Source of the DNA: Cellulomonas sp. KH9
Lineage (GTDB): Bacteria; Actinomycetota; Actinomycetes; Actinomycetales; Cellulomonadaceae
Direction: 5' to 3'
Length of the DNA stretch: 64,000 nt
Assembly: GCF_900114185.1 (NCBI RefSeq)
Contig: NZ_FOSE01000004.1
Location: forward strand, 513,519 to 577,518
The notes under the pieces were generated by a model. The model was not told where the DNA came from. It searched no databases and was given only the letters and a program-made list of their open reading frames with translations. Each line of letters opens with the position of its first letter. Position 1 is the first letter of the stretch. Shown here in pieces: positions 10,295 to 18,990 of this stretch. A program made the position numbers and the translations under genes.

Positions 10295-12935
10295 CGCGAC
10301 CTCCGTCCTCCTGGCCGGCGGCGGGACCGCCGGCCACGTCAACCCGCTGCTGGCCGTGGCCGACGAGCTGCGTCGGCGCCACCCCCACGGACGGTTCGCC
10401 GTCCTCGGTACGGCCGAGGGCCTGGAGGCCCGGCTCGTGCCGGAGCACGGGTACGACCTGGCCGTTGTGCCGCGCGTCCCCCTGCCGCGCCGCCCCACCG
10501 TCGACTGGCTGCACCTGCCCGGCCGGCTGGGTGCCGCCGTGCGTGCGGCCGAGGACGCCATCGCGCAGATCGACGCCCAGGTGGTCGTCGGGTTCGGCGG
10601 GTACGTGGCCACGCCCGCGTACCTCGCCGCCCGGCGCCGCGGCATCCCCGTCGTCGTGCACGAGCAGAACGCGCGGCCCGGCCTGGCCAACCGCCTCGGC
10701 GCACGCTGGGCCGCCGCCGTCGCCGTCACCTTCGAGGGCACCGCGCTGCCCGGCGCGCAGGTCACCGGCCTGCCGCTGCGGACCGTGGTGCAGGACCTGC
10801 TCGCGGCGCGCGCGTCCGACGCCGCGGCCGCACGGCGCGCGGGCGCCGACGCGCTGGGGCTCGACCCCGACCTGCCGACCCTGCTGGTGACCGGCGGCTC
10901 CCTGGGGGCGCTGAGCATCAACCGCGCCGTCGCCGGGGCGGCGGGCGCGTTGCTCGCCACCGGTGCCCAGGTGCTGCACCTGACCGGGCGGGGCAAAGCC
11001 GACGAGGTCCGGGCGGCCACCGCCGCCGTGCCCGGTGCGGAGCGGTACCACGTCCTGGAGTACCTGACCGCGATGGACCGGGCGCTGGCCGTCGCGGACG
11101 TCGTGGTCGGCCGGGCGGGCGCGGGGACGGTCTGCGAGCTGGCCGCGCTCGGGATCCCTGCCGTCTACGTCCCCCTGCCGATCGGCAACGGCGAGCAGCG
11201 CCTCAACGCGGCCGGCGTGGTCGCGGCCGGCGGCGGCGTGCTCGTCGAGGACGGCGACCTGACGCCGGCCTGGGTCAGCGAGCACCTCCCGGTCCTGCTG
11301 GCCGGCGACACCGGGGCCGAGACCCGGGCACGCATGGGTGCGGCCGCCGCGCGGGTGGGCGTCCGGGACGGCGCCGCGCGCGTCGCGCGGCTCGTCGAGC
11401 AGCAGCTGCCCGCCCACCTGCGGACCGCCACCCTGCAGCACCGCACGCCCCCGGCGCACGCACCGGCCGTGGCCGACCCGGGTGAGCGCGGGCCGGTGGC
11501 GCTGGCCGACCTCGGCCGCGTGCACCTCGTCGGCATCGGCGGCGCCGGGATGTCCGCGGTCGCACCGCTGCTCGCCGCGCGCGGGCTCGCCGTCAGCGGG
11601 TCCGACGCCCACGACGGCCCGGCGCTGGCCGGGCTGCGGGCCGCCGGTGTGACGGTGCACGTCGGTCACGACGCGGCGCACGTCGACGACGTCGACACCG
11701 TCGTCGTCTCGTCCGCCGTCCGCGCGTCCAACCCGGAGGTCGCCCGCGCCCGGGAGCGGGGCCTGCCGGTGCTGCACCGCTCGGAGGCGCTGGCCGCGCT
11801 CATGGCCGACCGCGACGCCGTGGCCGTCGCCGGAGCGCACGGCAAGACCACGACCTCGGGGATGATCGCCGCGGCCCTCGTGCACGCCGGCGTCGACCCC
11901 TCGTTCGCGATCGGCGGCGTGGTCCGCGCGACCGGGGGCACGCTCGGCGGCGCCCGGCACGGGGCCGGGCCCTTCGTCGCCGAGGCCGACGAGTCCGACG
12001 GCTCCTTCCTCGCGTACGAGCCGCTGGTCGCGGTCGTCACCAACGTCGAGCCGGACCACCTCGACCACTACGGCACGCGCGAGCGGTTCGAGGCGGCGTT
12101 CGAGCGCTTCGCCGACCGGGTGCGCGACGGCGGGCTGCTGGTCGCCTGCGCGGACGACCCCGGCGCCGCGCGCCTCGTCGCCGCGACCCGGGCACGGCTG
12201 GCCGCGCGGGGGGTCGCGGTGCGCACCTACGGCACCGGCCCGGACGCCGACGTGCACGTCTCGCCCAGCGAGCGGAGCGCCGACGGGCGGTGGCGGGTCA
12301 CGCTGACGCCCCGCGACGAGCCCGCCGTGACGCTCCACCTGCAGGTCGCCGGCGCCCACAACGCGCTCGACGCCGCGGCGGCGTGGTGCGCGCTGCGACG
12401 GCTGGGCGTCGACGCGCAGCAGGCGGCCGACGGGCTCGACGACTTCGTCGGGACGGGTCGGCGGTTCGAGGACCGCGGCACGGCCGGCGGGGTACGGGTC
12501 GTCGACGACTACGCGCACCACCCCACCGAGGTCGCCGCCCTCCTGCGGGCCGCCCGTGAGGTCGCCGACGGCGGTCGCGTGGTCGTGCTGTTCCAGCCGC
12601 ACCTCTTCTCGCGGACGCGGACCTTCGCCCAGGAGTTCGGTGAGGCGTTCGACCTCGCGGACGCGGTCGTCGTGACGGACGTGTACGCCGCGCGCGAGGA
12701 CCCGGACCCCACCGTCACGGGAGCCCTGGTGGTCGAGCACGTGCCGACGCCGGACAAGGCCGTGTTCGTGCCGGGGCGGGTCGACGCCGCCCGGGCGGTC
12801 GCCGCGCTGGCACGGCCCGGTGACCTGCTGCTGACGGTCGGTGCCGGGGACGTGACCGAGCTCGCGCCCGTCGTGCTCGCCGAGCTCGCCCGCGCGGACG
12901 GCGCGGCGGAGCCCCGGGACGGTGCGCGGCCGTGA
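10287..12935 (+). CDS. murG-murC: MurG-MurC in one reading frame: GlcNAc transferase plus UDP-MurNAc:L-alanine ligase
   Basis: One open frame of 882 codons contains two complete enzymes. Residues 1-373 are MurG (lipid I to lipid II GlcNAc transfer): GGGTAGHVNPLLAVA at 11-25, VGFGGY at 101-106, HEQN at 125-128, GGSLGA at 203-208 and the sugar-nucleotide site GRAGAGTVCE at 275-284. Residues 410-882 are MurC (first cytoplasmic ligase step): GIGGAGMS at 416-423, GAHGKTTTSG at 517-526, TNVEPDHLDHY at 585-595 and DDYAHHPTEV at 740-749. A linker of about 36 residues joins them with no stop codon. In-frame GTG codons at 11469 and 11496 could start a separate MurC, but neither has a good ribosome site. 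The GTG start at 10287 overlaps ftsW by 8 bases. The stop overlaps ftsQ (GTGA). Confidence 0.9.
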   Translation: MADATSVLLAGGGTAGHVNPLLAVADELRRRHPHGRFAVLGTAEGLEARLVPEHGYDLAVVPRVPLPRRPTVDWLHLPGRLGAAVRAAEDAIAQIDAQVVVGFGGYVATPAYLAARRRGIPVVVHEQNARPGLANRLGARWAAAVAVTFEGTALPGAQVTGLPLRTVVQDLLAARASDAAAARRAGADALGLDPDLPTLLVTGGSLGALSINRAVAGAAGALLATGAQVLHLTGRGKADEVRAATAAVPGAERYHVLEYLTAMDRALAVADVVVGRAGAGTVCELAALGIPAVYVPLPIGNGEQRLNAAGVVAAGGGVLVEDGDLTPAWVSEHLPVLLAGDTGAETRARMGAAAARVGVRDGAARVARLVEQQLPAHLRTATLQHRTPPAHAPAVADPGERGPVALADLGRVHLVGIGGAGMSAVAPLLAARGLAVSGSDAHDGPALAGLRAAGVTVHVGHDAAHVDDVDTVVVSSAVRASNPEVARARERGLPVLHRSEALAALMADRDAVAVAGAHGKTTTSGMIAAALVHAGVDPSFAIGGVVRATGGTLGGARHGAGPFVAEADESDGSFLAYEPLVAVVTNVEPDHLDHYGTRERFEAAFERFADRVRDGGLLVACADDPGAARLVAATRARLAARGVAVRTYGTGPDADVHVSPSERSADGRWRVTLTPRDEPAVTLHLQVAGAHNALDAAAAWCALRRLGVDAQQAADGLDDFVGTGRRFEDRGTAGGVRVVDDYAHHPTEVAALLRAAREVADGGRVVVLFQPHLFSRTRTFAQEFGEAFDLADAVVVTDVYAAREDPDPTVTGALVVEHVPTPDKAVFVPGRVDAARAVAALARPGDLLLTVGAGDVTELAPVVLAELARADGAAEPRDGARP

Positions 12936-14161
12936 GCCCGCAGCGTCCACCGGCCCCGCGCCCGGGACGCCCGTCGCCCACCGCGCGTCCCGCCGCCCCC
13001 CGTCGGACCGCCGGCCGTCGCCCGGTCCGGGGGGACGACCCCGCCCCGCGCAGCGCGCCGACCGGTCCGGTGCCTGCGCCGCCCGCGGCCTCCGCGCCCG
13101 CGCCACCGACCTCCGCCCCGTCGACCCCCGCCCCGCAGACGCCCGCCCCGCAGACGCCCGCCCCGCCGACGCGTGCGCCGGCCGGCCCGCCCGCGTCGCG
13201 ACCGGGCCGCGGCGACCCCGCCGCGGCATCTGACCGCTCCGACACGCCGGCACGCGGGGTGCGAGGGCCCGGCACGCGACCGACCGCCGCGACGTCGCGC
13301 GTCCGTCGGGCGCCCGGTGCGCCGACGGCGCCGGCGACCGACCCCGTCACCGGCTCGACGCGGGCCGTGACCACCTACACCGTCGGCCGGTTCAGCGGGC
13401 CGGTGAGGCCCGCGGTCGTCTCGACCACGTCGCGCGAGCGGTTCGCCGAGCGGGCGCGCGCCCGGCGCAACCTCGCGCGGCGCCAGGTGGTCGGGGGAGC
13501 GGCCGGCGTCGTGGCCGTCGGGGCGCTCGGCTGGCTGCTGCTGCTCTCGCCGGTGCTCGCGCTCGACGTGACGCAGGTGGAGGTGACCGGCGCCGGCACC
13601 GTCGTGGCGGTGGACCAGGTGGTCGCGGTCGTCGACGAGCGTGCCGGCACGCCCCTGCCGCGGCTCGACACCGTCGGGCTGCGGGACCGGGTGCTGGAGG
13701 TGCCGGGCGTGCGGGAGGCGCGCGTCGTGCGGCAGTGGCCCCGCGGCCTGGCCGTGCAGCTGGTGTCGCGCGAGCCGGTGGCTGCGGTGCCGGAGGAGGC
13801 GCCGGCCACGGGCCTCGTGCTGCTCGACGAGCAGGGCGTGCAGGTGGGGCGTGCCGATGCGGCGCCCGACGGCCTGCCCGTCGTCGACGTCCCGGTCGGG
13901 GACGCGCGCACGCTGTCGGCGGTGCTGCACGTCCTCGAGCAGCTGCCGCCCGACCTGCTGGGGCAGGTCGCCTCGGTCGCCGCGGCGAGCCAGGACACCG
14001 TCACCATGCAGCTGCGCGACGGCGGCCCCCGGATCGACTGGGGGAGCGCGGAGCAGACCCCCCTGAAGCTCGCCGTGCTGGCCGCGTTGCGTGCCGCGCC
14101 CGAGGCCGCGGGCGCGTCCGTCTTCGACGTCTCCGCGCCCCAGATGCCCATCACGAAGTGA
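12932..14161 (+). CDS. ftsQ: Cell division protein FtsQ (POTRA domain)
   Basis: Bitopic division protein linking early and late divisome parts. The 409-residue protein begins with a Pro/Ala/Arg-rich cytoplasmic region of about 190 residues, including a short tandem of TPAPQ units near 67-80 (15-base DNA repeat at about 13131-13175). One membrane segment lies at about 190-210. A POTRA-like domain (VTQVEVTGAGTVVAVDQV to about 280) and the FtsQ C-terminal domain follow. The N-terminal extension is longer than usual and probably disordered. The GTG start overlaps the murC stop. The gene closes the tightly packed run begun at rsmH. Confidence 0.92.
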   Translation: MSPQRPPAPRPGRPSPTARPAAPRRTAGRRPVRGDDPAPRSAPTGPVPAPPAASAPAPPTSAPSTPAPQTPAPQTPAPPTRAPAGPPASRPGRGDPAAASDRSDTPARGVRGPGTRPTAATSRVRRAPGAPTAPATDPVTGSTRAVTTYTVGRFSGPVRPAVVSTTSRERFAERARARRNLARRQVVGGAAGVVAVGALGWLLLLSPVLALDVTQVEVTGAGTVVAVDQVVAVVDERAGTPLPRLDTVGLRDRVLEVPGVREARVVRQWPRGLAVQLVSREPVAAVPEEAPATGLVLLDEQGVQVGRADAAPDGLPVVDVPVGDARTLSAVLHVLEQLPPDLLGQVASVAAASQDTVTMQLRDGGPRIDWGSAEQTPLKLAVLAALRAAPEAAGASVFDVSAPQMPITK

Positions 14162-14220
14162 GCACGCGGCGTCCGCGGTGCGGATCACGGCGGCGAAGCA
14201 CGACACGCGCGGCGCGGTCG

Positions 14221-14249
14221 TTGATCCGTGGTCGGCGGCCACCTAGCGT
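14221..14249 (+). promoter_or_regulatory. Promoter upstream of ftsZ
   Basis: TTGATC at 14221-14226 and TAGCGT at 14244-14249 are separated by 17 bases, a good sigma-70-type match. It lies in the 227-base gap between ftsQ and ftsZ. It would give a leader RNA of about 135 bases carrying the hairpin at 14280-14306. Confidence 0.65.
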
Positions 14250-14279
14250 CACGACCCGACAGCACATCTGACATAACTC

Positions 14280-14306
14280 TCACCTTCAACCTGAAGGTGA
14301 AGGTTG
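14280..14306 (+). promoter_or_regulatory. Overlapping inverted repeats in the ftsZ leader
   Basis: TCACCTTCA (14280-14288) pairs perfectly with TGAAGGTGA (14292-14300) around a 3-base loop. CAACCT (14287-14292) can instead pair with AGGTTG (14301-14306). The two pairings share bases and exclude each other. The element could be an RNA switch or a protein operator, as its AT content is higher than its surroundings. Function unknown. Confidence 0.5.
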
Positions 14307-14388
14307 ACGAGCACGACCCGCGTCCCGCGTGTCGGGGCGAGCACCAGCGGCCCGGCACGCCGCGACCCGCGAACGAGAGGCACCCACC

Positions 14389-15672
14389 GTGGCAGCTCCG
14401 CAGAACTATCTGGCGGTCATCAAGGTCGTCGGCATCGGCGGTGGCGGCGTGAACGCCGTGAACCGCATGATCGAGGTCGGCCTCAAGGGTGTCGAGTTCA
14501 TCGCCGTCAACACCGACGCCCAGGCCCTGCTCATGTCCGACGCCGACGTCAAGCTCGACGTCGGCCGTGAGCTGACGCGCGGGCTCGGCGCGGGCGCCGA
14601 CCCGGAGGTCGGCAAGAAGGCGGCGGAGGACCACTCCGAGGAGATCGAGGACGTCCTGCGGGGCGCCGACATGGTCTTCGTCACCGCGGGCGAGGGTGGT
14701 GGCACCGGGACCGGTGGCGCGCCGGTCGTGGCGCGGATCGCGCGGTCGCTGGGTGCGCTGACCATCGGTGTCGTGACGCGGCCGTTCACGTTCGAGGGTC
14801 GCCGGCGCTCCGTGCAGGCCGACGCCGGCATCGAGGCCCTGCGCGCCGAGGTCGACACCCTCATCGTGATCCCGAACGACCGGCTGCTGTCCATCTCGGA
14901 CCGGTCCGTGTCCGTGCTCGACGCGTTCCACTCCGCCGACCAGGTGCTGCTGTCCGGCGTCCAGGGCATCACCGACCTCATCACCACGCCCGGCCTCATC
15001 AACCTCGACTTCGCCGACGTCAAGTCCGTCATGCAGGGGGCAGGCTCGGCCCTCATGGGCATCGGCTTCGCCCGCGGGGAGGACCGTGCCGTGCAGGCGG
15101 CGGAGATGGCGATCTCGTCGCCGCTCCTGGAGGCCAGCATCGACGGCGCCCACGGCGTCCTGCTGTCGATCCAGGGCGGGTCCGACCTCGGTCTGTTCGA
15201 GATCAACGAGGCGGCCCGCCTGGTGCAGGAGGCCGCCCACGCCGAGGCGAACATCATCTTCGGTGCGGTCATCGACGACGCCCTCGGTGACGAGGTCCGG
15301 GTCACGGTCATCGCCGCCGGGTTCGACGGCGGCGGTCCGGTGGTGCGCCGGGACTCCCGCGCACTCGGTCAGGTCAGCGGCGCGACCGCCCGGCAGGTGC
15401 CCGCGGTGGCCCCCGTCACGAACCTGCCGGGTGCCGGCCAGGCCCCGACGCCGCGCCCCGTGCAGCTCCCCGACGAGGACCTGGTGCCGGTCGGCACCGT
15501 CCGCACCACCGGTCAGCCCGGTGAGGCCCTGCGCCCCGAGGTGCCGGCGTTCATGTCGTCGCGGTCCGAGCCCGCGCCCGCCACGGGGTCGCTCGAGGTG
15601 CCCCGCGTCCTCGCGGAGGAGCCCGCGCGCCGCGAGCGGGACGAGCTCGACGTGCCCGACTTCCTCAAGTAG
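14389..15672 (+). CDS. ftsZ: Cell division GTPase FtsZ
   Basis: Tubulin-like GTPase that forms the cytokinetic ring. The 427-residue protein starts [16 protein letters not shown]. It has the tubulin signature GGGTGTGG near residues 105-112, the synergy-loop region [11 protein letters not shown], and a variable linker from about 320. The C-terminal peptide [10 protein letters not shown] is the conserved SepF/FtsW docking tail of actinobacteria. I chose the GTG at 14389 over an upstream in-frame ATG (14329) because GAGAGG at 14375-14380 sits 8 bases ahead. The frame then begins with the usual [14 protein letters not shown]. It has its own promoter and leader hairpin. Confidence 0.98.
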   Translation: MAAPQNYLAVIKVVGIGGGGVNAVNRMIEVGLKGVEFIAVNTDAQALLMSDADVKLDVGRELTRGLGAGADPEVGKKAAEDHSEEIEDVLRGADMVFVTAGEGGGTGTGGAPVVARIARSLGALTIGVVTRPFTFEGRRRSVQADAGIEALRAEVDTLIVIPNDRLLSISDRSVSVLDAFHSADQVLLSGVQGITDLITTPGLINLDFADVKSVMQGAGSALMGIGFARGEDRAVQAAEMAISSPLLEASIDGAHGVLLSIQGGSDLGLFEINEAARLVQEAAHAEANIIFGAVIDDALGDEVRVTVIAAGFDGGGPVVRRDSRALGQVSGATARQVPAVAPVTNLPGAGQAPTPRPVQLPDEDLVPVGTVRTTGQPGEALRPEVPAFMSSRSEPAPATGSLEVPRVLAEEPARRERDELDVPDFLK

Positions 15673-15677
15673 GTCGT

Positions 15678-16463
15678 GTGGCCGACCGCCCGGGGCCGGC
15701 GGACGGCGTCGTGATCGACGCCGTACCGCTCGGCCCCGGCGTCGTCGCGGGGTTCACGTCGCGCGCCGGGGGCTGCAGCGACGGCCCGTGGCGCGGCCTG
15801 AACCTCGGCACCCGGGTGGGTGACGACCCCGCCGCCGTCGCCGCGAACCGGCGCGCGCTGGAGCAGCGGATCGGTGCGCCGGTCGTGCTCGCGACCCAGG
15901 TGCACGGTGCCGACGTGCTGCTCGTCAGCGACGTCTCGTCGCAGGACCTCCCCGCGGACGGTCTGGTGACCACGACCCCGGACGTGGCGGTGGGCGTGTA
16001 CGTGGCGGACTGCGCGCCCGTGCTGCTCGCCGACCCGGTGGCCCGCGTCGTCGCCGCCGCGCACGCCGGCAGGGCGGGACTGGTGGCGGGCGTGCTGCAG
16101 GCCACCGTGGCCGCCATGGTCCGGCGGGGCGCGGACCCGTCGCGTACCGTCGCGGCCGTCGGCCCCTGCATCGCCGGCGTGTCCTACGAGGTCCCCGCTG
16201 CGATGCGGGACGACGTGGCGGCCGTCGTCCCCGAGGCGGCAGCGACCACGGCGGTGGGCACACCGGCGCTCGACCTCGCCGCCGGTGCGCGTGCCGTGCT
16301 GCTGCGCGCCGGGCTGGTCCACGTCCACGTGGACGGCCGCGACACGTACCGCGACCCCGACCTGTACTCGCACCGGCGCGCGGTCCACGAGGGCGCCGCG
16401 GCCACCGGACGGTTCGGCGGCGTCGTCCGGCTGCTCCCGGAGCGTGCGACGCCGGCCGGGTGA
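15678..16463 (+). CDS. pgeF: PgeF/YfiH-type multicopper polyphenol oxidase domain protein
   Basis: Family once called laccase-like. Members act on purine nucleosides (LACC1 type), and YfiH/PgeF has been linked to removing mis-built peptidoglycan precursors. The 261-residue protein has metal-site motifs TQVHGAD near residue 74, VADCAPVLL near 110 and AAHAGRAG near 125. The last more commonly reads AHAGWRG. The C-terminal [16 protein letters not shown] is also typical. The start GTG at 15678 is 5 bases after the ftsZ stop. This gene between ftsZ and sepF is a conserved actinobacterial arrangement. Confidence 0.9.
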   Translation: MADRPGPADGVVIDAVPLGPGVVAGFTSRAGGCSDGPWRGLNLGTRVGDDPAAVAANRRALEQRIGAPVVLATQVHGADVLLVSDVSSQDLPADGLVTTTPDVAVGVYVADCAPVLLADPVARVVAAAHAGRAGLVAGVLQATVAAMVRRGADPSRTVAAVGPCIAGVSYEVPAAMRDDVAAVVPEAAATTAVGTPALDLAAGARAVLLRAGLVHVHVDGRDTYRDPDLYSHRRAVHEGAAATGRFGGVVRLLPERATPAG

Positions 16464-16469
16464 CCTCGT

Positions 16470-16502
16470 GCGCGGTCGCGACACGCCCGCGTGTCGCCGC
16501 GC
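16470..16502 (+). terminator. Hairpin after pgeF
   Basis: GCGACAC (16478-16484) pairs with GTGTCGC (16491-16497) around a 6-base loop. An outer GCGCG/CGCGC pairing extends it with an internal loop. There is no T-run. It sits 7 bases after the pgeF stop. Confidence 0.4.
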
Positions 16503-16521
16503 TCTCCAGGCCCCGCGTTGC

Positions 16522-16527
16522 TAGCGT
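16522..16527 (+). promoter_or_regulatory. Predicted -10 box upstream of sepF
   Basis: TAGCGT in an otherwise GC-rich gap, the same hexamer as the ftsZ -10 box. It is about 119 bases before sepF. No clear -35 is seen. Confidence 0.4.
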
Positions 16528-16645
16528 GACCAGCGCGGAGACGATCGACACCGCACCGACACCGGTCCCGGCACCTGCCGGGCGGTCGGTGCCGTCAGGC
16601 AGGGCCGCAGGAGTCGGGGAAGCCCGGCGGATGGGAGACGACGCG

Positions 16646-17125
16646 ATGGCCGGAGCGCTGCGCAAGACGATGCTGTACCTCGGCCTGGCCGACGACCGGT
16701 CCGACCACGAGGAGTACCTCGAGGAGTACGAGGAGGCGGAGGTCGCCGTGCCGGAGGACAGCTACGAGGCCCAGGTCATGCCGCTGCACCGCACGCCGCG
16801 GGTGCAGGCTGCACCGGCGCCGCGCGAGGCGGGGGACCTGCGTCGCATCACGACCATCCACCCCCGCTCGTACAACGACGCGCGCAAGATCGGCGAGGCG
16901 TTCCGCGAGGGGACGCCGGTGATCATGAACCTCACGGACATGGACGACGCGGACGCCAAGCGGCTCGTCGACTTCTCCGCGGGGCTCATCTTCGGGCTGC
17001 ACGGCGCCATCGAGCGTGTGACGAGCAAGGTCTTCCTGCTGTCGCCCGCGCACGTCGAGCTGGCGGGCGACGCCGCGACCGCTGCCGAGCCGGCCACCCG
17101 TTCCGGCTTCTACAACCAGAGCTGA
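16646..17125 (+). CDS. sepF: Cell division protein SepF
   Basis: Membrane-associated FtsZ anchor, essential in actinobacteria that lack FtsA. The 159-residue protein has an N-terminal amphipathic helix ([14 protein letters not shown]) and an acidic linker. The SepF core runs from about residue 70, with [39 protein letters not shown] and [10 protein letters not shown] at the end. The ATG at 16646 is supported by GGGAG at 16633-16637. Upstream in-frame codons (from 16460) would add 62 residues without SepF character. Next is yggT, 3 bases downstream. Confidence 0.94.
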   Translation: MAGALRKTMLYLGLADDRSDHEEYLEEYEEAEVAVPEDSYEAQVMPLHRTPRVQAAPAPREAGDLRRITTIHPRSYNDARKIGEAFREGTPVIMNLTDMDDADAKRLVDFSAGLIFGLHGAIERVTSKVFLLSPAHVELAGDAATAAEPATRSGFYNQS

Positions 17126-17128
17126 CGC

Positions 17129-17416
17129 GTGCGCCTGATCGCCAGCCTGCTCTACCTGGTCGTCCTCGTCTTCTTCCTGCTGCTGCTCGTGCGCCTGGTG
17201 CTGGACTGGGTCCAGGTCTTCGCGCGCGACTGGCGACCGACGGGGTTCGCCCTCGTCGTCGCGGAGGTGACCTACTCGGTCACCGACCCGCCCCTGCGTG
17301 CACTGCGACGCGTCCTGCCGCCGATCGGCATCGGCTCCGTGCGGTTCGACCTGGCCTTCCTGGTGCTGGCCCTCGTCTGCTCGCTGCTGCTGCAGGTGCT
17401 CGGCAGGCTGTCCTGA
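17129..17416 (+). CDS. YggT family membrane protein
   Basis: A 95-residue protein with two hydrophobic segments, at about 4-25 and 68-92. Between them is the family signature TDPPLRALRRVLPPIGIGSVR. YggT proteins are conserved beside sepF and divIVA in Gram-positive bacteria and have a suspected role in division or membrane organisation. The biochemical function is not established. The GTG start lies 3 bases after the sepF stop, so the two are surely co-transcribed. Confidence 0.9.
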   Translation: MRLIASLLYLVVLVFFLLLLVRLVLDWVQVFARDWRPTGFALVVAEVTYSVTDPPLRALRRVLPPIGIGSVRFDLAFLVLALVCSLLLQVLGRLS

Positions 17417-17432
17417 ACGGCCGTGCTCCCGG

Positions 17433-17446
17433 CGCCCGTACGGGCG
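17433..17446. other. Perfect 14-base palindrome after yggT
   Basis: CGCCCGTACGGGCG equals its own reverse complement. It could fold as a 5-bp stem with a GTAC loop (terminator-like) or be a protein site. It is 16 bases after the yggT stop and ahead of the wag31 promoter. Confidence 0.35.
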
Positions 17447-17512
17447 TCCGCGGGGTGCGCGCAGCACGCGTCCTCGGAGTGTCGGGAGGCGTGCGCCGCC
17501 CGGATTCTCCGC

Positions 17513-17518
17513 TACCGT
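17513..17518 (+). promoter_or_regulatory. Predicted -10 box for wag31
   Basis: TACCGT preceded by a locally AT-richer GGATTCTCCG. It lies 67 bases before the wag31 ATG. A separate promoter fits the high demand for DivIVA protein. Confidence 0.45.
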
Positions 17519-17585
17519 GGCCCGAGGTGGTCGGTGGACTGACTGCCGCCGGCCAGAGCCAGTACGACCGACAGAGGTGACGACG

Positions 17586-18278
17586 ATGGCACTGCTCACC
17601 GCAGACGACGTCCTGAACAAGAAGTTCCAGGCGACGAAGTTCCGGGAAGGCTACGACCAGGACGAGGTCGACGACTTCCTGGACGAGGTCGTCAACACCC
17701 TGCGGGACATCCAGGGCGAGAACGACGACCTGAAGACGAAGCTCGCGGCCGCTGAGCGGCGCATCGCGGAGCTCAGCCGTGCGGGTGCGCAGCAGGCCGC
17801 CCCGGCGCCGAAGCCGGAGCCGACCCCGGAGCCGACGCCGGCTCCCGCGCCGCCGCAGCCGGCCCCGGTGCCGGCCATGGCGCAGCCGTCCGTCGTGTCG
17901 GCCCCCGCGCCCGGCCCCACGCGGGGCAACGAGCCCGAGTCCGCGACCGGCATGCTCGCCCTGGCGCAGAAGCTGCACGACGACTACGTGCGCAGCGGCC
18001 AGGAGGAGTCCGACCGGCTCATCAACGAGGCGAAGACGCGGGCCAACCGGATCGTGCGCGAGGCGGAGGAGACCTCGCAGCGCACCCTCGGCCAGCTCGA
18101 GCAGGAGCGTTCGCTGCTCGAGCGCAAGATCGACGAGCTGCGCGTGTTCGAGCGCGACTACCGCACGCGTCTCAAGAGCTACCTCGAGAACCTCCTCGGG
18201 GACCTCGAGAACCGTGGCAACGCGCTGCCGCCCCGCTCCGGCCAGGGCCAGTCGGTCCCGGAGAGCCAGAGCATCTGA
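17586..18278 (+). CDS. wag31: Polar growth and septum scaffold DivIVA/Wag31
   Basis: Coiled-coil scaffold that marks poles and septa and steers cell-wall growth in actinobacteria. The 230-residue protein has the DivIVA N-terminal domain (MALLTADDVLNKKF, then REGYDQDEVDDFLDEV) to about residue 60. A Pro/Ala-rich spacer lies at about 75-120, and a long C-terminal coiled coil follows (LINEAKTRANRIVREAEE to LKSYLENLL). The ATG at 17586 has an AGAGGTG site 7-8 bases upstream. It has its own promoter and a strong terminator. Confidence 0.96.
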   Translation: MALLTADDVLNKKFQATKFREGYDQDEVDDFLDEVVNTLRDIQGENDDLKTKLAAAERRIAELSRAGAQQAAPAPKPEPTPEPTPAPAPPQPAPVPAMAQPSVVSAPAPGPTRGNEPESATGMLALAQKLHDDYVRSGQEESDRLINEAKTRANRIVREAEETSQRTLGQLEQERSLLERKIDELRVFERDYRTRLKSYLENLLGDLENRGNALPPRSGQGQSVPESQSI

Positions 18279-18287
18279 TCGACAGCC

Positions 18288-18321
18288 CGCCGCCGGGGGC
18301 GCGTGCCCGCCCCCGGCGGCG
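18288..18321 (+). terminator. Terminator of wag31
   Basis: A 14-bp perfect GC stem: left arm 18288-18301, loop CGTGCC, right arm 18308-18321. It begins 10 bases after the wag31 stop. There is no T-run, as is usual in this genome. Confidence 0.75.
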
Positions 18322-18454
18322 TGGGCGTGCCCGGACGACGTCCGGGTGACCGCCGTCCGCCCGAGGGCGGCCTGCGGGGCGGTGGCCGCCCCGCACGTGA
18401 ACCGCCGGCTGGTCGGCTCGGCGTGTCGCGTTCCCCCGTGCCCGCCGTGTCCTG

Positions 18455-18483
18455 TTGTGCGGTGTCCCGTACGCGCATAAGGT
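18455..18483 (+). promoter_or_regulatory. Promoter of the DksA/TraR-type gene
   Basis: TTGTGC (18455-18460) and TAAGGT (18478-18483) are spaced by 17 bases, about 28 bases ahead of the GTG start. Confidence 0.55.
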
Positions 18484-18511
18484 CGGCGCACTCGAGACGG
18501 GGGGAACGTCC

Positions 18512-18970
18512 GTGACACTGAATGATGCCTTGAGCACACTGACGACGGGGTTCGACGAGGGACGGGGGGCACCGGCCGCGCTGCTGCCGGTGCGCGACGG
18601 CGAGGTGCCGTGGACCCGCGCCGAGATCGACCAGGTCACCGAGGAGCTCACCGCCGACCGCCTACGCCTCATCGACGAGGTGGCTGCGGCCGACGCCGAG
18701 CTGTCGGACCTGCTGCGCAACTCCGGCGACGGTGCCGGGGACGACCAGGCGGACTCCGGTTCGTCCGCACTCGAGCGTGAGCACGAGCTCACCCTCGTCA
18801 ACAACACGCGCGACCTGCTCGACCAGACCTCGCACGCCCTCGATCGGCTCGCGGCCGGGACGTTCGGTGTGTGCGAGTCCTGCGGGCAGGCCATCGGCAA
18901 GGCGCGCCTGCAGGCGTTCCCGCGCGCGATGCTGTGCGTGAGCTGCAAGCAGCGGGAGGAGCGGCGCTGA
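18512..18970 (+). CDS. DksA/TraR family C4 zinc-finger protein
   Basis: The 152-residue protein has a helical, charged N-terminal two-thirds, including the coiled-coil stretch EIDQVTEELTADRLRLIDEV. It ends with the zinc-finger signature CESCGQAIGKARLQAFPRAM followed by CVSCKQ. Family members bind in the RNA polymerase secondary channel or near ribosomes. The actinobacterial versions are poorly characterised. The GTG at 18512 follows a GGGGGGA site. It lies between wag31 and lspA, with lspA starting from its own promoter. Confidence 0.85.
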   Translation: MTLNDALSTLTTGFDEGRGAPAALLPVRDGEVPWTRAEIDQVTEELTADRLRLIDEVAAADAELSDLLRNSGDGAGDDQADSGSSALEREHELTLVNNTRDLLDQTSHALDRLAAGTFGVCESCGQAIGKARLQAFPRAMLCVSCKQREERR

Positions 18971-18978
18971 GGCGCCCG

Positions 18979-18984
18979 TAGACT
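18979..18984 (+). promoter_or_regulatory. Predicted -10 box, leaderless promoter of lspA
   Basis: TAGACT ends 6 bases before the GTG at 18991, and no ribosome site is present. Confidence 0.55.
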
Positions 18985-18990
18985 CCTGCG

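Noticed and set aside
14304..14332. TTGACG as a second -35 box for ftsZ
   Set aside because: No TANNNT hexamer lies 16-19 bases downstream, and the hexamer is part of the inverted repeat.
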